A stretch of 64,000 nucleotides of DNA from an uncultured Spirochaetales bacterium (lineage in GTDB: Bacteria; Spirochaetota; Spirochaetia; Sphaerochaetales; Sphaerochaetaceae). A program made the translations under genes and the position numbers. Numbering within the stretch: position 1 is the stretch's first letter; each line of letters opens with the position of its first letter. The notes beneath the pieces are model-generated. The model saw only the letters and a program-made list of their open reading frames with translations, ran no database searches and was not told the origin of the DNA. Location: positions 1 to 64,000 of the forward strand of contig CASEKE010000015.1 in assembly GCA_949288415.1 (NCBI GenBank), in the 5' to 3' direction. Of this stretch, positions 1 through 8,777 are shown one piece after another.

Positions 1-153
1 TATGAGATTGGGAATATACGCGAGCTCTTCCATGGCCTTCTCGACCCTGCCGGTCACCTCTGGACTTACAAACCTCGTCTTGTTGATCACATGGGAAACG
101 GTTGCCGTGGAAACACCGGCCCGCTCGGCTATATCCTTGATTCCAACTGCCAT
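1..153 (-). CDS. LacI-family transcriptional regulator, N-terminal fragment
   Basis: Only the first 51 codons are in the window; the gene runs off the left edge. The visible part is a LacI-type helix-turn-helix beginning MAVGIKDIAERAGVSTATVS, followed by HVINKTRFVSPEVTGRV. The helix sequence AGVSTATVSHVIN is diagnostic of this family. The start is the ATG at 153, with a strong AAGGAGG a few bases upstream. A perfect palindromic LacI-type operator lies about 20 bp upstream, so autoregulation is likely. The sugar it responds to cannot be told because the effector domain is missing. Confidence 0.93.
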   Translation of the reverse strand, partial: MAVGIKDIAERAGVSTATVSHVINKTRFVSPEVTGRVEKAMEELAYIPNLI

Positions 154-174
154 CTTCCCTCCTTGAATGCGATC

Positions 175-244
175 TTAAACGTTTGCGCAAACGTTTAACG
201 AGAAAACTTTGCTACACTTTACTGCCTGGTCACAAGATTGTCAA
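175..244 (-). promoter_or_regulatory. Promoter and LacI-type operator of the first regulator gene
   Basis: On the minus strand TTGACA (244-239), a 17-bp spacer and TAAAGT (221-216) form a good sigma70 promoter. Downstream of the expected start of transcription, 175-198 is a perfect 24-bp palindrome centred on GC, with core AAACGTTTGCGCAAACGTTT. This has the form expected for a LacI/CcpA-family operator. A repressor bound here would block elongation from the promoter, fitting autorepression of the gene starting at 153. Confidence 0.75.
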
Positions 245-422
245 CAACTGTTTCTACTTTTCCCGATTATTGAGGCCGTTGAAATGCATATGCCTGACGG
301 GAATCCGGGCGAAACAGGAAAAACGGCCATGGCAGAGCCGGAGAAATGCCGCAGCAAGGAAGATGCCGGATGGCAATTTGAAAGGAAAGAACGATGAAGG
401 ACGCAAAGGCATGATGAAGAAT

Positions 423-455
423 CCGGGACACCCGGGATATTCCAAGGTGTCCCGG
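423..455 (-). terminator. Hairpin at the end of the sugar operon
   Basis: A perfect 10-bp stem (CCGGGACACC at 423-432 with GGTGTCCCGG at 446-455) and a 13-nt loop lies just past the RidA stop codon. There is no uninterrupted U-tract, so it may be a weak or Rho-assisted terminator, or an mRNA 3' stabiliser. Confidence 0.5.
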
Positions 456-462
456 TGAATGC

Positions 463-831
463 CTACTTCGTGGCGATCGCCTCTATCTCGCAGAGGGCTC
501 CCTTGGGAATCTGCTTGACCGCAACGCAGGATCTGGCAGGCTTTGAGGTGAAATACCTTGCATAGACTGCATTGAATGCCGCGAAGTCGGCGATGTCAGC
601 AAGGAAGCAGGTCGTCTTGACGACCTTGTCGAATCCGCTGCCGGCCGCCTCGAGGATCGCTCCGACGTTCTTGCAACTCCATTCGGCCTGCTCCTCTATC
701 GTCTTCGGCATCTCTCCCGTGGCAGGATCGACGGGAAGCTGCCCCGATGTGAACACAAGATTTCCGATTTCATATCCCTGGGAATAAGGTCCGATAGCTC
801 CAGGCGCATTTTTCGTCTCGACTGTCTTCAT
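463..831 (-). CDS. ridA: RidA/YjgF-family enamine/imine deaminase
   Basis: A 122-residue protein of the usual RidA length. It starts MKTVETKNAPGAIGPYSQG and contains the family-typical IGPYSQ, TSGQLPVDP and a C-terminal KGALCEIEAIA segment. RidA proteins are cytosolic trimers that hydrolyse reactive enamine/imine intermediates released by PLP enzymes such as threonine dehydratase, sparing other PLP enzymes. An IlvA-type dehydratase is encoded at 37108-38313. The start has an AAAGGAG ribosome site. It is the last gene of the minus-strand sugar operon, 67 bp after the EamA transporter, so its role there is not obvious. Confidence 0.93.
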   Translation of the reverse strand: MKTVETKNAPGAIGPYSQGYEIGNLVFTSGQLPVDPATGEMPKTIEEQAEWSCKNVGAILEAAGSGFDKVVKTTCFLADIADFAAFNAVYARYFTSKPARSCVAVKQIPKGALCEIEAIATK

Positions 832-898
832 GATGTTTCTTCTCCTTTGCTATGTCGTTTTATGCAATTATAACATTGCCTGCCGGCAATGAACAGCG

Positions 899-1756
899 TC
901 AGAAAAGCATGCCTATCGTACCTGCCACTACGAGGACAAGGCCCAGAAATGCCCTTCTGGAGAGTCTCTCGCCGAATACGATGTACGAGAAGGCCACAGT
1001 AAAGACGATGCTGAGCTTGTCGATAGGTACGACCAGACTTGCCTTCCCGTCCTGCAAAGCCTTGTAGTAGCAAAGCCAGGAAGCTCCTGTCGCCAGACCC
1101 GAAAGAACTATGAAGAACAGTTCCCGCCCGGGTATTCTGCACAGCTTCGACCCTTTGCGACGCAAGAGGACCACAATGAAAGACATCACGAGGACAATGG
1201 CGGTTCTTATCGCGGTTCCGAGGTTCGAGTCGATGCCCGTCATTCCAATCTTTGCAAAAATCGATGTGAGACTGGCAAATACCGCAGAAAGGACGGCCTG
1301 CAGAAGCCATATCCTGCCTTTGGCATCCTGTACCACCTTCTTTCTCCCAACCATCATAAGCGTTCCGGCTGCAATAGCCGCCAGGCCGACCAGGCTGGAA
1401 GCATCGACATCCTCGCCTAGCAGGACGAAAGCCAGAATGACAGTCAGCACGACGCTGCACTTGTCTATGGGAACGACAATGTTTATATTTCCCTTCTGGA
1501 GAGCCTTGAAGTAGAACAGCCAGCTTGCGCCCGTGGATAGACCGGAAAGCACAAGAAAGGTCCACTGTATTCCATCTATGTCGCTTATAGCGTCTAAGGA
1601 ACCGACGATATATGCCATCATCCAAGCAAAGACAAGTACCACGACAGTCCGGATTGCCGTGGCGACATCGGAATCGGTTGTCCGTATACCGCACTTTGCA
1701 AGAATGGCCGTCATCCCCGCAAAAAAGGCAGAAGCAAAGGCGAACAGAATCCACAT
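899..1756 (-). CDS. EamA/DMT-family transporter
   Basis: A 285-residue, highly hydrophobic protein with two homologous halves. Each has about five membrane segments and carries the repeat-specific motifs LSGLSTGASWLFYFKALQKG and LSGLATGASWLCYYKALQDG, followed by a VVPIDK sequence. This is the duplicated EamA domain of the drug/metabolite transporter superfamily. The substrate cannot be inferred from sequence; such proteins often export metabolites or amino acids. The start has a GGAGGGTGA ribosome site. It lies 54 bp downstream of the beta-phosphoglucomutase gene and is probably co-transcribed with the disaccharide operon. Confidence 0.88.
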   Translation of the reverse strand: MWILFAFASAFFAGMTAILAKCGIRTTDSDVATAIRTVVVLVFAWMMAYIVGSLDAISDIDGIQWTFLVLSGLSTGASWLFYFKALQKGNINIVVPIDKCSVVLTVILAFVLLGEDVDASSLVGLAAIAAGTLMMVGRKKVVQDAKGRIWLLQAVLSAVFASLTSIFAKIGMTGIDSNLGTAIRTAIVLVMSFIVVLLRRKGSKLCRIPGRELFFIVLSGLATGASWLCYYKALQDGKASLVVPIDKLSIVFTVAFSYIVFGERLSRRAFLGLVLVVAGTIGMLF

Positions 1757-1810
1757 GGCTCACCCTCCGGAGACGATTCTATTTCAGATCATGCGCCGAT
1801 GCAACTCAAA

Positions 1811-2455
1811 TCAGAGAATGTTAAGGAGATCGGACAGACGTCGGATTCTGAAATCCGCTTTGTCGGACAATGCGGCATCACCTATCCCGGCTGAGATGAA
1901 ATGTCCTGAAAAAGCTGCGTCTATCCCGCTTTTTGCGTCCTCGACGACGAGACAGGACGTAGGCGGAATGCCAAGGAGCGCCGCAGCCTTGAGGAACACT
2001 TCCGAATCGGGTTTGCTTCGTCTTATGCATGTACCGTCGCATACCGCGTCAAAGAAATCCGACAGCCCTATTCTGGAAAGAATCAGACGGGTATTTCTAG
2101 ATGAGGAACCTATGGCAAGGGGATAACGCTTCTTCAGGGAATGAAGCGTCGAAAGCACGTCCTCGGAGACGCTTTTTTCCGTCATTTCCTCAAGAAAGCT
2201 TCTGTAGAGGTTATTTTTGTATTGGAGCATCTTATCCTTGACATCTTCCGGAAAAGACATTCCGGCCTGGGCAAGAATGATATCAAGACTTTCCTTGCGT
2301 CCGATGCCCCTCAGAAGGTTGTTCACCTCATGGGAAAAAGGAATCCCATAACTGGTGCAAAGGCAGGCCCATGCCTTCTCATGGTATATATCCGTACTGC
2401 AGATAACACCGTCAAGATCGAATATGACAGCTTTTACATCAGATTTCGACAACAA
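1811..2455 (-). CDS. pgmB: Beta-phosphoglucomutase (HAD family)
   Basis: This 214-residue HAD phosphatase-like protein has the nucleophile motif AVIFDLDGVI near residue 10, a GSSSRN motif II, Lys in RRSKPDSEVF and the acidic motif VVEDAKSGIDAA. The pattern and length fit beta-phosphoglucomutase, which converts beta-glucose 1-phosphate to glucose 6-phosphate. The partner gene immediately upstream is a GH65 phosphorylase, whose product is beta-glucose 1-phosphate, so the pairing supports the call. Translation seems to start at a TTG (2455) inside the end of the phosphorylase gene, 4 nt after an AAAGGAG, giving a 17-bp overlap and translational coupling. Confidence 0.88.
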   Translation of the reverse strand: MLSKSDVKAVIFDLDGVICSTDIYHEKAWACLCTSYGIPFSHEVNNLLRGIGRKESLDIILAQAGMSFPEDVKDKMLQYKNNLYRSFLEEMTEKSVSEDVLSTLHSLKKRYPLAIGSSSRNTRLILSRIGLSDFFDAVCDGTCIRRSKPDSEVFLKAAALLGIPPTSCLVVEDAKSGIDAAFSGHFISAGIGDAALSDKADFRIRRLSDLLNIL

Positions 2456-4661
2456 TCGGCTCCTTTCCTATGGGCACATCGCGCCCGTGCACCGTCACGA
2501 CCAAAGGCCGCTCGGCACTCAACACGGCACCGTCCTTCCCCACCTTGAGAGTGATGCGATTACTCTTGTACATGACACTGAACGAATAAGATCTCCAGCC
2601 TTCAGGGAGAATCGGAGAAAAAGAGACTCCTTTCTCGCCGACACGGAATCCGCCGATTCCCTTAACGAAGGCAAGATACCCTCCCCCCATATTGGCCGTA
2701 TGGATGCCATCTCTGGTGTTTCCATGGGTATCCTCAAGATCGATCTCATTCGAGGAACTGAAGTATGAGTATCCCTTTTCGATATCTCCAAGCGCAAACG
2801 CCTGTAAGGCATATACACATTTGGACAAGGAAGAATCATGAGTAGTGATCGCCTCGTAGTATCCGTACGATCTTATCATGGTAGCTCTGTCCGAAAACTG
2901 CGGATACAGCAACTCCGCAAGCACGGCATCGGCCTGTTTAAGCACCTGGTGCCTGTAGAGAAACAGCGGATGGTAATGGAGGAGCATCGGATGGTCCGAC
3001 GCAGGTATCCTGGCCAGATCCAGCTTCTTTTTGTATATGAACGAATCGTCCTGGAGGTCTATTCCCAATTCCTCGTCGTGCGGCAGAAACATGGAAGCAG
3101 AAGCCCTTTCGAACTCTCTGAGCTCGGCTTCCTCCTTTTCGGAGATCGAAGGAAGGATCTCACGGACAAGTTTTGCGGTCTCCGCCAGATCGAATTTTGC
3201 AGAGGCATTCGTATAGAAATTGTTGTTGACTATGCAAGTATATTCGTCGGGGCCAGTGACATCATGCAACTCGAATCCTCTTTTCGTGAAGACGCCAAGA
3301 TCCATCCAGAGCCGTGAAATTTCCAGAAGCATCTCAAGGCCCTTGTCAAGCATGAACTCCTTGTCTCCGGTCATGCGGTAGTACTCTATGATGGCATACG
3401 CCACTGCACCGTCGATATGATATTGGGCAGTTCCGGCGGGAAAAAATCCGCTGCATTCTGTTCCGTCGATCGTCCTCCAGGGAAACAGCGCTCCCTTCCT
3501 ATGGCCGAGAAGCGATGCATTTTCCCTTGCCTTGTCGAGAATGGAATACCGGTATTCCAGAAGACTTCTCGACAATTCCGGCATGATGTATGTGAATATC
3601 GGCTGGACGTACATCTCGGTATCCCAGAAGTAATGTCCCTCGTATCCTTCTCCTGAAAGTCCTTTTGCCGCAAGATGGGAGAGACCATCCTTCCCGACCG
3701 ACTGCAGAAGCTCGAAAAGATTGAATCGCAGAGCCGTCTCAAGTTCATCATCTCCCTCAAGGGACAAGCCTGTACGCTCCCAGAAATTTGCAAGATATTT
3801 TTTCTGGTCCGCCACCGCAGCCTCGAAGCCTTTCCTCGAATCATCGAGCACGGCGAGGATCGCATCCCTCTCGGGATCGGATGATGTCCTCGAGTCGGAA
3901 AATGCGACATAGCGTTCGAATATTACGCTTCCACTTTCCAAAGAGAATCGGTTTACGGCTTTCCCGTCCTCAACAGCTCTTGCGGGTGATGCTGAGACAA
4001 TCCTGTCCAGGACGGCGCTCACGACACGTATCCCGCTTTCCTTTGTCGTCGAACGGCAAACGGAAACTCCGTCGGATGTGAAGAAAGGTTCATCCTGTAC
4101 GAGGAACGAATGCACGACGGACGCAAGTCTTGGATCTGATGCATCTGCCAGGTTCGTGACCTTGCAATGATGTGTCGTCTCGGCATCGATCGCGATCGTA
4201 CGGTCGGACTCGATCCTGACTCTGATCATGAAAGATCCCTTGCGCGTGAAAGGACATAGTCTCTCGAAGACCGCTTCCACCATCGCTCCGGACGGAAGCT
4301 CGATCGAAAACGACCTCGATGAAATGCCGGAGCCAAGGTCTAGCTTTCTTGAATAACGTCCGGATGGCGCAATAGGATGGCCAAAAGAGAAAAACTTTAT
4401 ATCCTGCACCTCGGCGAGGTTCACAATCGTCTGTTTCCTGTCGACCAGTCCGAACAGGGGCTCTGCCTGTGGCATCGGGACAATATCGTATACCCCGTTT
4501 ATATAGGCGCCTCTTACACTTCTTGCGCGAATTTCCCCATAACCTTCCTCGAATACGGCCCGAACTCCGAGATACCCATTGGCAGAATGAAACAAGGTTT
4601 CGTCCCGTTCCAGGGTTGCTGCATCAAGACTGTCGTAAGTCTTCTCAATGACGTTCCTCAT
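2439..4661 (-). CDS. GH65 disaccharide phosphorylase (maltose/kojibiose/trehalose phosphorylase type)
   Basis: A 740-residue glycoside hydrolase family 65 protein. Landmarks are WDTEMYVQPIFTY in the (alpha/alpha)6 barrel, the general-acid region DVTGPDEYTCIVNNNFYTN with the catalytic Glu in GPDEY, and a HDSSLSKCVYA phosphate-loop segment. GH65 phosphorylases split alpha-linked glucose disaccharides with phosphate to give beta-glucose 1-phosphate. The bond specificity cannot be decided by eye. The ATG at 4661 overlaps the permease stop codon as ATGA; an in-frame extension further upstream lies inside the permease gene and was not used. It sits between an ABC importer and beta-phosphoglucomutase, a complete import-phosphorolysis-isomerisation path. 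Confidence 0.9.
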   Translation of the reverse strand: MRNVIEKTYDSLDAATLERDETLFHSANGYLGVRAVFEEGYGEIRARSVRGAYINGVYDIVPMPQAEPLFGLVDRKQTIVNLAEVQDIKFFSFGHPIAPSGRYSRKLDLGSGISSRSFSIELPSGAMVEAVFERLCPFTRKGSFMIRVRIESDRTIAIDAETTHHCKVTNLADASDPRLASVVHSFLVQDEPFFTSDGVSVCRSTTKESGIRVVSAVLDRIVSASPARAVEDGKAVNRFSLESGSVIFERYVAFSDSRTSSDPERDAILAVLDDSRKGFEAAVADQKKYLANFWERTGLSLEGDDELETALRFNLFELLQSVGKDGLSHLAAKGLSGEGYEGHYFWDTEMYVQPIFTYIMPELSRSLLEYRYSILDKARENASLLGHRKGALFPWRTIDGTECSGFFPAGTAQYHIDGAVAYAIIEYYRMTGDKEFMLDKGLEMLLEISRLWMDLGVFTKRGFELHDVTGPDEYTCIVNNNFYTNASAKFDLAETAKLVREILPSISEKEEAELREFERASASMFLPHDEELGIDLQDDSFIYKKKLDLARIPASDHPMLLHYHPLFLYRHQVLKQADAVLAELLYPQFSDRATMIRSYGYYEAITTHDSSLSKCVYALQAFALGDIEKGYSYFSSSNEIDLEDTHGNTRDGIHTANMGGGYLAFVKGIGGFRVGEKGVSFSPILPEGWRSYSFSVMYKSNRITLKVGKDGAVLSAERPLVVTVHGRDVPIGKEPIVVEI

Positions 4662-5503
4662 TTCACTGCTCCTGCGACAACGCCCTTGATGATGTACTTC
4701 TGGGCGCAGAAATAGAATATGACCACGGGGATGATGGTCATGGTCAATCCAGCCATGGCCTCGTTCCACTGAATCGTGAATACCCCGAAGAAACTGCTCG
4801 TCGAAAGAGGAATGGTCCTCAAATCCTTCCCGTTCAACACGAGCGACGGAAGCAGGTAGTCGTTCCAGATCCAAATGATGTCGAGAATCAGAACCGTCAT
4901 GACAGTCGGTTTCATTATCGGGAAAACTATCCGGAAGAACACCCCGAACCTTCCGCAACCATCAAGCGTGGCAGCCTCTTCGAGGGAAATCGGAATGCCC
5001 TTGACAAAACCATGGAAGAGAAATACCGCAAGAGACATTCCGAATCCGATATACATGAATACGATTCCGTACCGAGTATTGAGAATCGGGATTCCCAAGT
5101 AGATTCTGGACCACTTCATAAGCTGTACGAGCGGCATCATCAAAGTATGAAAGGGAATCAGCATCGTCGCGACGAAGGAAAAGTATATCGCCCTGCTCTT
5201 TCTGTCGTCGGTCCTTGCGAGCATCCAGGCGCACATGGACGAGAAAAGAATTATGAAGAACACCGAAAATAGCGTTATGGTGATCGAATTGGAGAAGCTT
5301 CTTACGAAGTTCATGCGGTCCATCGCATCAAGATAGTTCTCGAATCTGAGAACAGTGGGCAGCGCTATCGGGCTCATGTAGAGTTCCGCGCGGTTTTTGA
5401 AGCTGTTTATCACCATTATGTAAAGCGGAACGAGGAACACCAGACCCAGAAGGATCATGAACAGCGAGCCGGACATCCTTGCAATTCGCCGACGCATAGT
5501 CAT
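4658..5503 (-). CDS. ABC sugar transporter permease, MalG type
   Basis: A 281-residue inner-membrane protein with six predicted helices. It carries the ABC-contact EAA loop EEAATLDGCGRFGVFFRIVFPIMKP about 90 residues from the end. This is the MalG-type (carbohydrate uptake family CUT1) permease. It overlaps the preceding MalF-type permease by 4 nt and the following GH65 gene by an ATGA, so the three are translationally coupled. No ATPase gene is present in the operon, so a shared MsmK/UgpC-type ATPase encoded elsewhere presumably energises it. The substrate is inferred to be the disaccharide cleaved by the GH65 enzyme. Confidence 0.93.
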   Translation of the reverse strand: MTMRRRIARMSGSLFMILLGLVFLVPLYIMVINSFKNRAELYMSPIALPTVLRFENYLDAMDRMNFVRSFSNSITITLFSVFFIILFSSMCAWMLARTDDRKSRAIYFSFVATMLIPFHTLMMPLVQLMKWSRIYLGIPILNTRYGIVFMYIGFGMSLAVFLFHGFVKGIPISLEEAATLDGCGRFGVFFRIVFPIMKPTVMTVLILDIIWIWNDYLLPSLVLNGKDLRTIPLSTSSFFGVFTIQWNEAMAGLTMTIIPVVIFYFCAQKYIIKGVVAGAVK

Positions 5504-6381
5504 AGTTGAACCTCCTTCCTCTTGGTGATGGCCACCTGTGTCAGCGTCACCAGTGCGACAAGCAGGAAGAAAACTATCGCCTTTGCCTGTCCATAGCCGT
5601 ACTTGTTGTAGCTGAATATCTCATTGTAGATGTTCATCGCGAACATCTCGGTGGCATTCGCAGGTCCTCCTCCCGTAAGGGCGAGATTGATGTCATATAT
5701 CTTGAAGCAGTTCGAAAGCGTATAGAAAACACATACCGTGACCGAAGGCATTATCAGAGGAAATACCACGTTGCGGAATCTTCTCCATGGACCGGCTCCA
5801 TCTATGACTGCCGCCTCGACAAGCTCTTCCGGAACAGTCTGCAGTCCTGTGATGTATATGATCATCACATAGCCCGACATCTGCCAGGTGATGACGACGA
5901 CCAAAGCAAACAGAGAGAACACGGGATCAAGCAGCCAATTGAAGAAGATTCCCGCAAGCCCTGTCGCTTCCCCGACAGCCTTGAATGTGTCGGAAAGAAT
6001 GAACTTCCAGATATAGCCAAGGATAAGTCCTCCGATGAGATTCGGCATGAAGAACATCGTCCTGGCCAGATTCGCACCCTTCAGTCCGCCTGTGACGAGC
6101 AGCGCAAGGGACAGGCCAATGACGTTTATAGTGATGACGGAAATAAGGGTGAACTCCACCGTATGCAATGCGCTTGCGATGAATCTTTCATCCGAGAATA
6201 TGTTCTTGTAGTTCTCAAGTCCGACCCATTCCACCGGGTTGAGCCTTATTCCGTCCCATGATACGAATGAATAGCTTATTCCTATGAGGAAAGGCAGGAC
6301 GACCACCAAAAAGAACGAAAGCAAAGCCGGCAGGACAAATACTAGATAATACAGTCTTTCACGCTTTCTTCTGATCGTCAT
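5500..6381 (-). CDS. ABC sugar transporter permease, MalF type
   Basis: A 293-residue permease with an N-terminal cytoplasmic RRKRER stretch, six membrane segments and the EAA-loop sequence LVEAAVIDGAGPWRRFRNVVFPLIMP. It pairs with the MalG-type permease to form the membrane channel of a CUT1 sugar importer. It starts 57 bp after the binding-protein gene and ends with a 4-nt overlap with the next permease. Length and topology are normal for the family. Confidence 0.93.
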   Translation of the reverse strand: MTIRRKRERLYYLVFVLPALLSFFLVVVLPFLIGISYSFVSWDGIRLNPVEWVGLENYKNIFSDERFIASALHTVEFTLISVITINVIGLSLALLVTGGLKGANLARTMFFMPNLIGGLILGYIWKFILSDTFKAVGEATGLAGIFFNWLLDPVFSLFALVVVITWQMSGYVMIIYITGLQTVPEELVEAAVIDGAGPWRRFRNVVFPLIMPSVTVCVFYTLSNCFKIYDINLALTGGGPANATEMFAMNIYNEIFSYNKYGYGQAKAIVFFLLVALVTLTQVAITKRKEVQL

Positions 6382-6437
6382 TTATAAAATCCTCCAGAAG
6401 GAGCCTGCCCCACCCGACAGGCTCCAGGAACACATCA

Positions 6438-7649
6438 TCAAAGCCGTGAGAGATACGCGTCTTCGATCTTTTCCACAAACTCGATGCCGGTCATGTCGGT
6501 CGTGAAGAACTCCTGTGCGAGAGGAGCGAAGTCCGTATCGACAATGTTCATCGGCCAGAGATTTGTAGCCCAAATCAACGTCTCGCCGCTGCCTGCAGCC
6601 TTTGCTACGTCGGCACTGAGCGGATCGAGGGAATCTGTCGCGATGTTCGAGACTGCCGGAACGAAGAGGAACTTATCCACGATGTAGGACATTCCGGTCT
6701 CCGAAGTGTGAAGCCAATCGAGGAACTCGATGCTTGCCTCTCTATCGGCTTCCGATACCTGGGAATTGACGACCCAGTAGTACGGAACCGATACGGAAAG
6801 CTTGCTGTTTCCGAGAAGAGGAACGCCGACAAGGCCCATGTCCACATCCGTGTCGTAGGAAGAGAACATGCTGTAACACCAGTTGCCCTGATGTATCATT
6901 GCGGTCTTTCCTGTCGCGAAATCGCCGCAGGATCTGTCATAGTTGATCTCAAGCGGATTCTCCGCAACTGCCTTTATCTTGTCCATGAGTACTGCGAATG
7001 CCTGGAATTCCTTCTGGTCCGCAAGATGGACGTTGCCTGCTTCGAAGTCGGCAATGAAACCTTCGGGATCATCCATGATCGCAAACGGTGCATTGAGGAG
7101 ATGGCCGATCAGAAAGTAGGATTCCTGGCTGAGTCCGAACGGGTTTACACCTTCCGAAGCAAGGCGATCCAGAGCTGCAAGGAATGCCTCATCGCTGACA
7201 AGATCGGCATCGCTCACCATTGCCTTGTTGATCACAAGACCATAACCTTCTACGCTGTATGGGACGCCGGAACTCTTTCCATCGACCATGAGAGCGAGGG
7301 ACGGAGCGATGAATTCAGCCACTGCCGAGCCTTCGATCGGCGCAATGTAGGAAGCGAACATCTCGGCCTCGGAACCGGCTGCGACGGAAAAGATCGTAGG
7401 AACTTCGTCGCCATCCAGCTTGAGAGCAAGCTGTGCCCGATAATCGTCACCTGTTGTCTCCCATATTTCGACTTCGATTCCTGTCTCTGCCGTAAAATCT
7501 GCGGCGGCATCGGCCAATGCATCAGTTATCTCGACCTTTGACTGGAAGATGACAACCTTACCCTTCTCCGGCGCCTGTTCCTTGCTGCCCTGGGCAAAGA
7601 GGGAAACAGAGAGGAGCATTATAAGAACGACAATAGCTGTTTTTTTCAT
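6438..7649 (-). CDS. ABC sugar-binding protein (extracellular solute-binding protein family 1)
   Basis: A 403-residue exported protein. The N-terminus MKKTAIVVLIMLLSVSLFAQG is a signal peptide with no lipobox Cys, so it is probably released by signal peptidase I rather than lipidated. The mature part has the family-1 binding-protein pattern: KVVIFQSKVEITDAL at the start, GKTAMIHQGNWCYS in the middle and WLHTSETGMSYIVDK near the end. It delivers the sugar to the two downstream permeases. It is the first gene of the operon, with an AAAGGAGAA ribosome site, and the divergently controlled LacI gene is immediately upstream on the same strand. Confidence 0.93.
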   Translation of the reverse strand: MKKTAIVVLIMLLSVSLFAQGSKEQAPEKGKVVIFQSKVEITDALADAAADFTAETGIEVEIWETTGDDYRAQLALKLDGDEVPTIFSVAAGSEAEMFASYIAPIEGSAVAEFIAPSLALMVDGKSSGVPYSVEGYGLVINKAMVSDADLVSDEAFLAALDRLASEGVNPFGLSQESYFLIGHLLNAPFAIMDDPEGFIADFEAGNVHLADQKEFQAFAVLMDKIKAVAENPLEINYDRSCGDFATGKTAMIHQGNWCYSMFSSYDTDVDMGLVGVPLLGNSKLSVSVPYYWVVNSQVSEADREASIEFLDWLHTSETGMSYIVDKFLFVPAVSNIATDSLDPLSADVAKAAGSGETLIWATNLWPMNIVDTDFAPLAQEFFTTDMTGIEFVEKIEDAYLSRL

Positions 7650-7811
7650 CCTGAATTCTCCTTTTTGATTTTTATAAATCGTTTAATCAAACTCTCAGGA
7701 ATAAAACAGCCAATGTCAAGAAAAAAACTTTACAACAGTGTTTTAATGAACAATACTACCAGATTTTATAATATTTTACATAAAATATCCAAGTAAATTT
7801 ACATAAAACTA
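7650..7811 (-). promoter_or_regulatory. AT-rich control region of the sugar operon
   Basis: This 162-bp gap between the LacI stop and the binding-protein start is strikingly AT-rich. It holds a LacI-like near-palindrome TAAATCGTTTAA (7675-7686) between promoter and ribosome site, a TTGACA (7719-7714) without a good -10 at standard spacing, and an alternative promoter TTTACT-18-TATTAT further upstream. It also holds an 11-bp direct repeat TTTACATAAAA at 7775-7785 and 7798-7808. The repressor encoded just upstream is the likely ligand of the near-palindrome. Confidence 0.5.
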
Positions 7812-8777
7812 TTAAAATACCGCACTTGAACGCTCTACAATCTTCGCATTGATACGGAATGTGCTGGTATCTATTTCACCCTCAATGTTCCCGACAAGCG
7901 CCTGTGCTGCAAGATAACCTCTCTCATAGTCGGGGATATCGATGGTTGTTATTCCGTTGTAAGTTGCCACATCATTGTTGTCGAATCCCGTGACAAGAAT
8001 GTCATGTCCGACAGAAAGGCCATTGTCCCGGAAAACCTCCATCGCACCAAGGGCCATGTTGTCGTTCGCACACACCAGGACTTCCGGCCTGGGGTATGTC
8101 AGCATCAGTATCTGGGCAGCCCTTCTTCCGCTCTCCTCGTGCCAGTCTCCGGATATGTACCTGTCACGTGTGAAGCAGATCCCCCGAGACCCTAGAGCAT
8201 CGAGGAATGCCTGATACCGCTCCCTGTTGTCGGATGTATTCTCGACTCCGCCGAGGAATGAAAACCGTCTATATCCTGCATCGACCAGTCGGGTCACAAG
8301 CTGATGCATAGGTCCGTAATTGTTCACAAGAATGCTCTTGATGAACGGGTTATCAAGTTTTCTGTCGAGCACGACTATCGGGTAGTTTCTGGAGGCCTTC
8401 CGTTCGAGCACCGCATTCTCAAGCTTGCCATCGAGCGCTATGCATCCGCTTGTCACGAGCGGATCCATGTACTTCTCGCAGAACCGTCCAGTACAGATCA
8501 GAAGGTCGTAGTCATGCGCATCCACATAGTCGTGGATGCCATGGATCACGTCAAGGTAGAATTTCCTGTCAAAGTCGCTGAACGTGAACAGAAGCGTCTT
8601 CGGGCTCCCTGTCTTGAGGTTCTTTGCGACAATGTTCGGGTTGTATCCTTTCTCCCTGCATATGGTAAGAACCCGTTCCCGGGTTTCCTGTCCGACGTTC
8701 GCTCTTCCATTCAGGACATTCGAGACTGTCGCAGGACTCACGCCTGCCAATGCAGCTATTTCCTTTACACCGATCAT
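7812..8777 (-). CDS. LacI-family repressor of the disaccharide operon
   Basis: A 321-residue protein: helix-turn-helix at residues 3-25 (VKEIAALAGVSPATVSNVLNG), hinge helix region NIVAKNLKTGS, then a periplasmic-binding-like effector domain (DIPDYERGYLAAQAL near the end). It is the first gene on its strand before the sugar ABC/GH65 operon, so it most likely represses that operon and is induced by the disaccharide. No Shine-Dalgarno precedes the ATG. Instead TATCAT lies exactly 7 nt upstream, so the transcript may be leaderless. Confidence 0.92.
   Translation of the reverse strand: MIGVKEIAALAGVSPATVSNVLNGRANVGQETRERVLTICREKGYNPNIVAKNLKTGSPKTLLFTFSDFDRKFYLDVIHGIHDYVDAHDYDLLICTGRFCEKYMDPLVTSGCIALDGKLENAVLERKASRNYPIVVLDRKLDNPFIKSILVNNYGPMHQLVTRLVDAGYRRFSFLGGVENTSDNRERYQAFLDALGSRGICFTRDRYISGDWHEESGRRAAQILMLTYPRPEVLVCANDNMALGAMEVFRDNGLSVGHDILVTGFDNNDVATYNGITTIDIPDYERGYLAAQALVGNIEGEIDTSTFRINAKIVERSSAVF

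Noticed and set aside
183-458. 91-codon ORF in the gap between the first LacI gene and ridA
   Set aside because: Covers the LacI promoter and operator and the ridA hairpin; composition is unlike a real protein and there is no ribosome site.
828-1763. 311-codon frame-shifted ORF over the EamA gene, and similar long antisense ORFs (for example 37171-38388 opposite ilvA)
   Set aside because: They are shadows of strongly recognisable genes in another frame and carry no family motif of their own.
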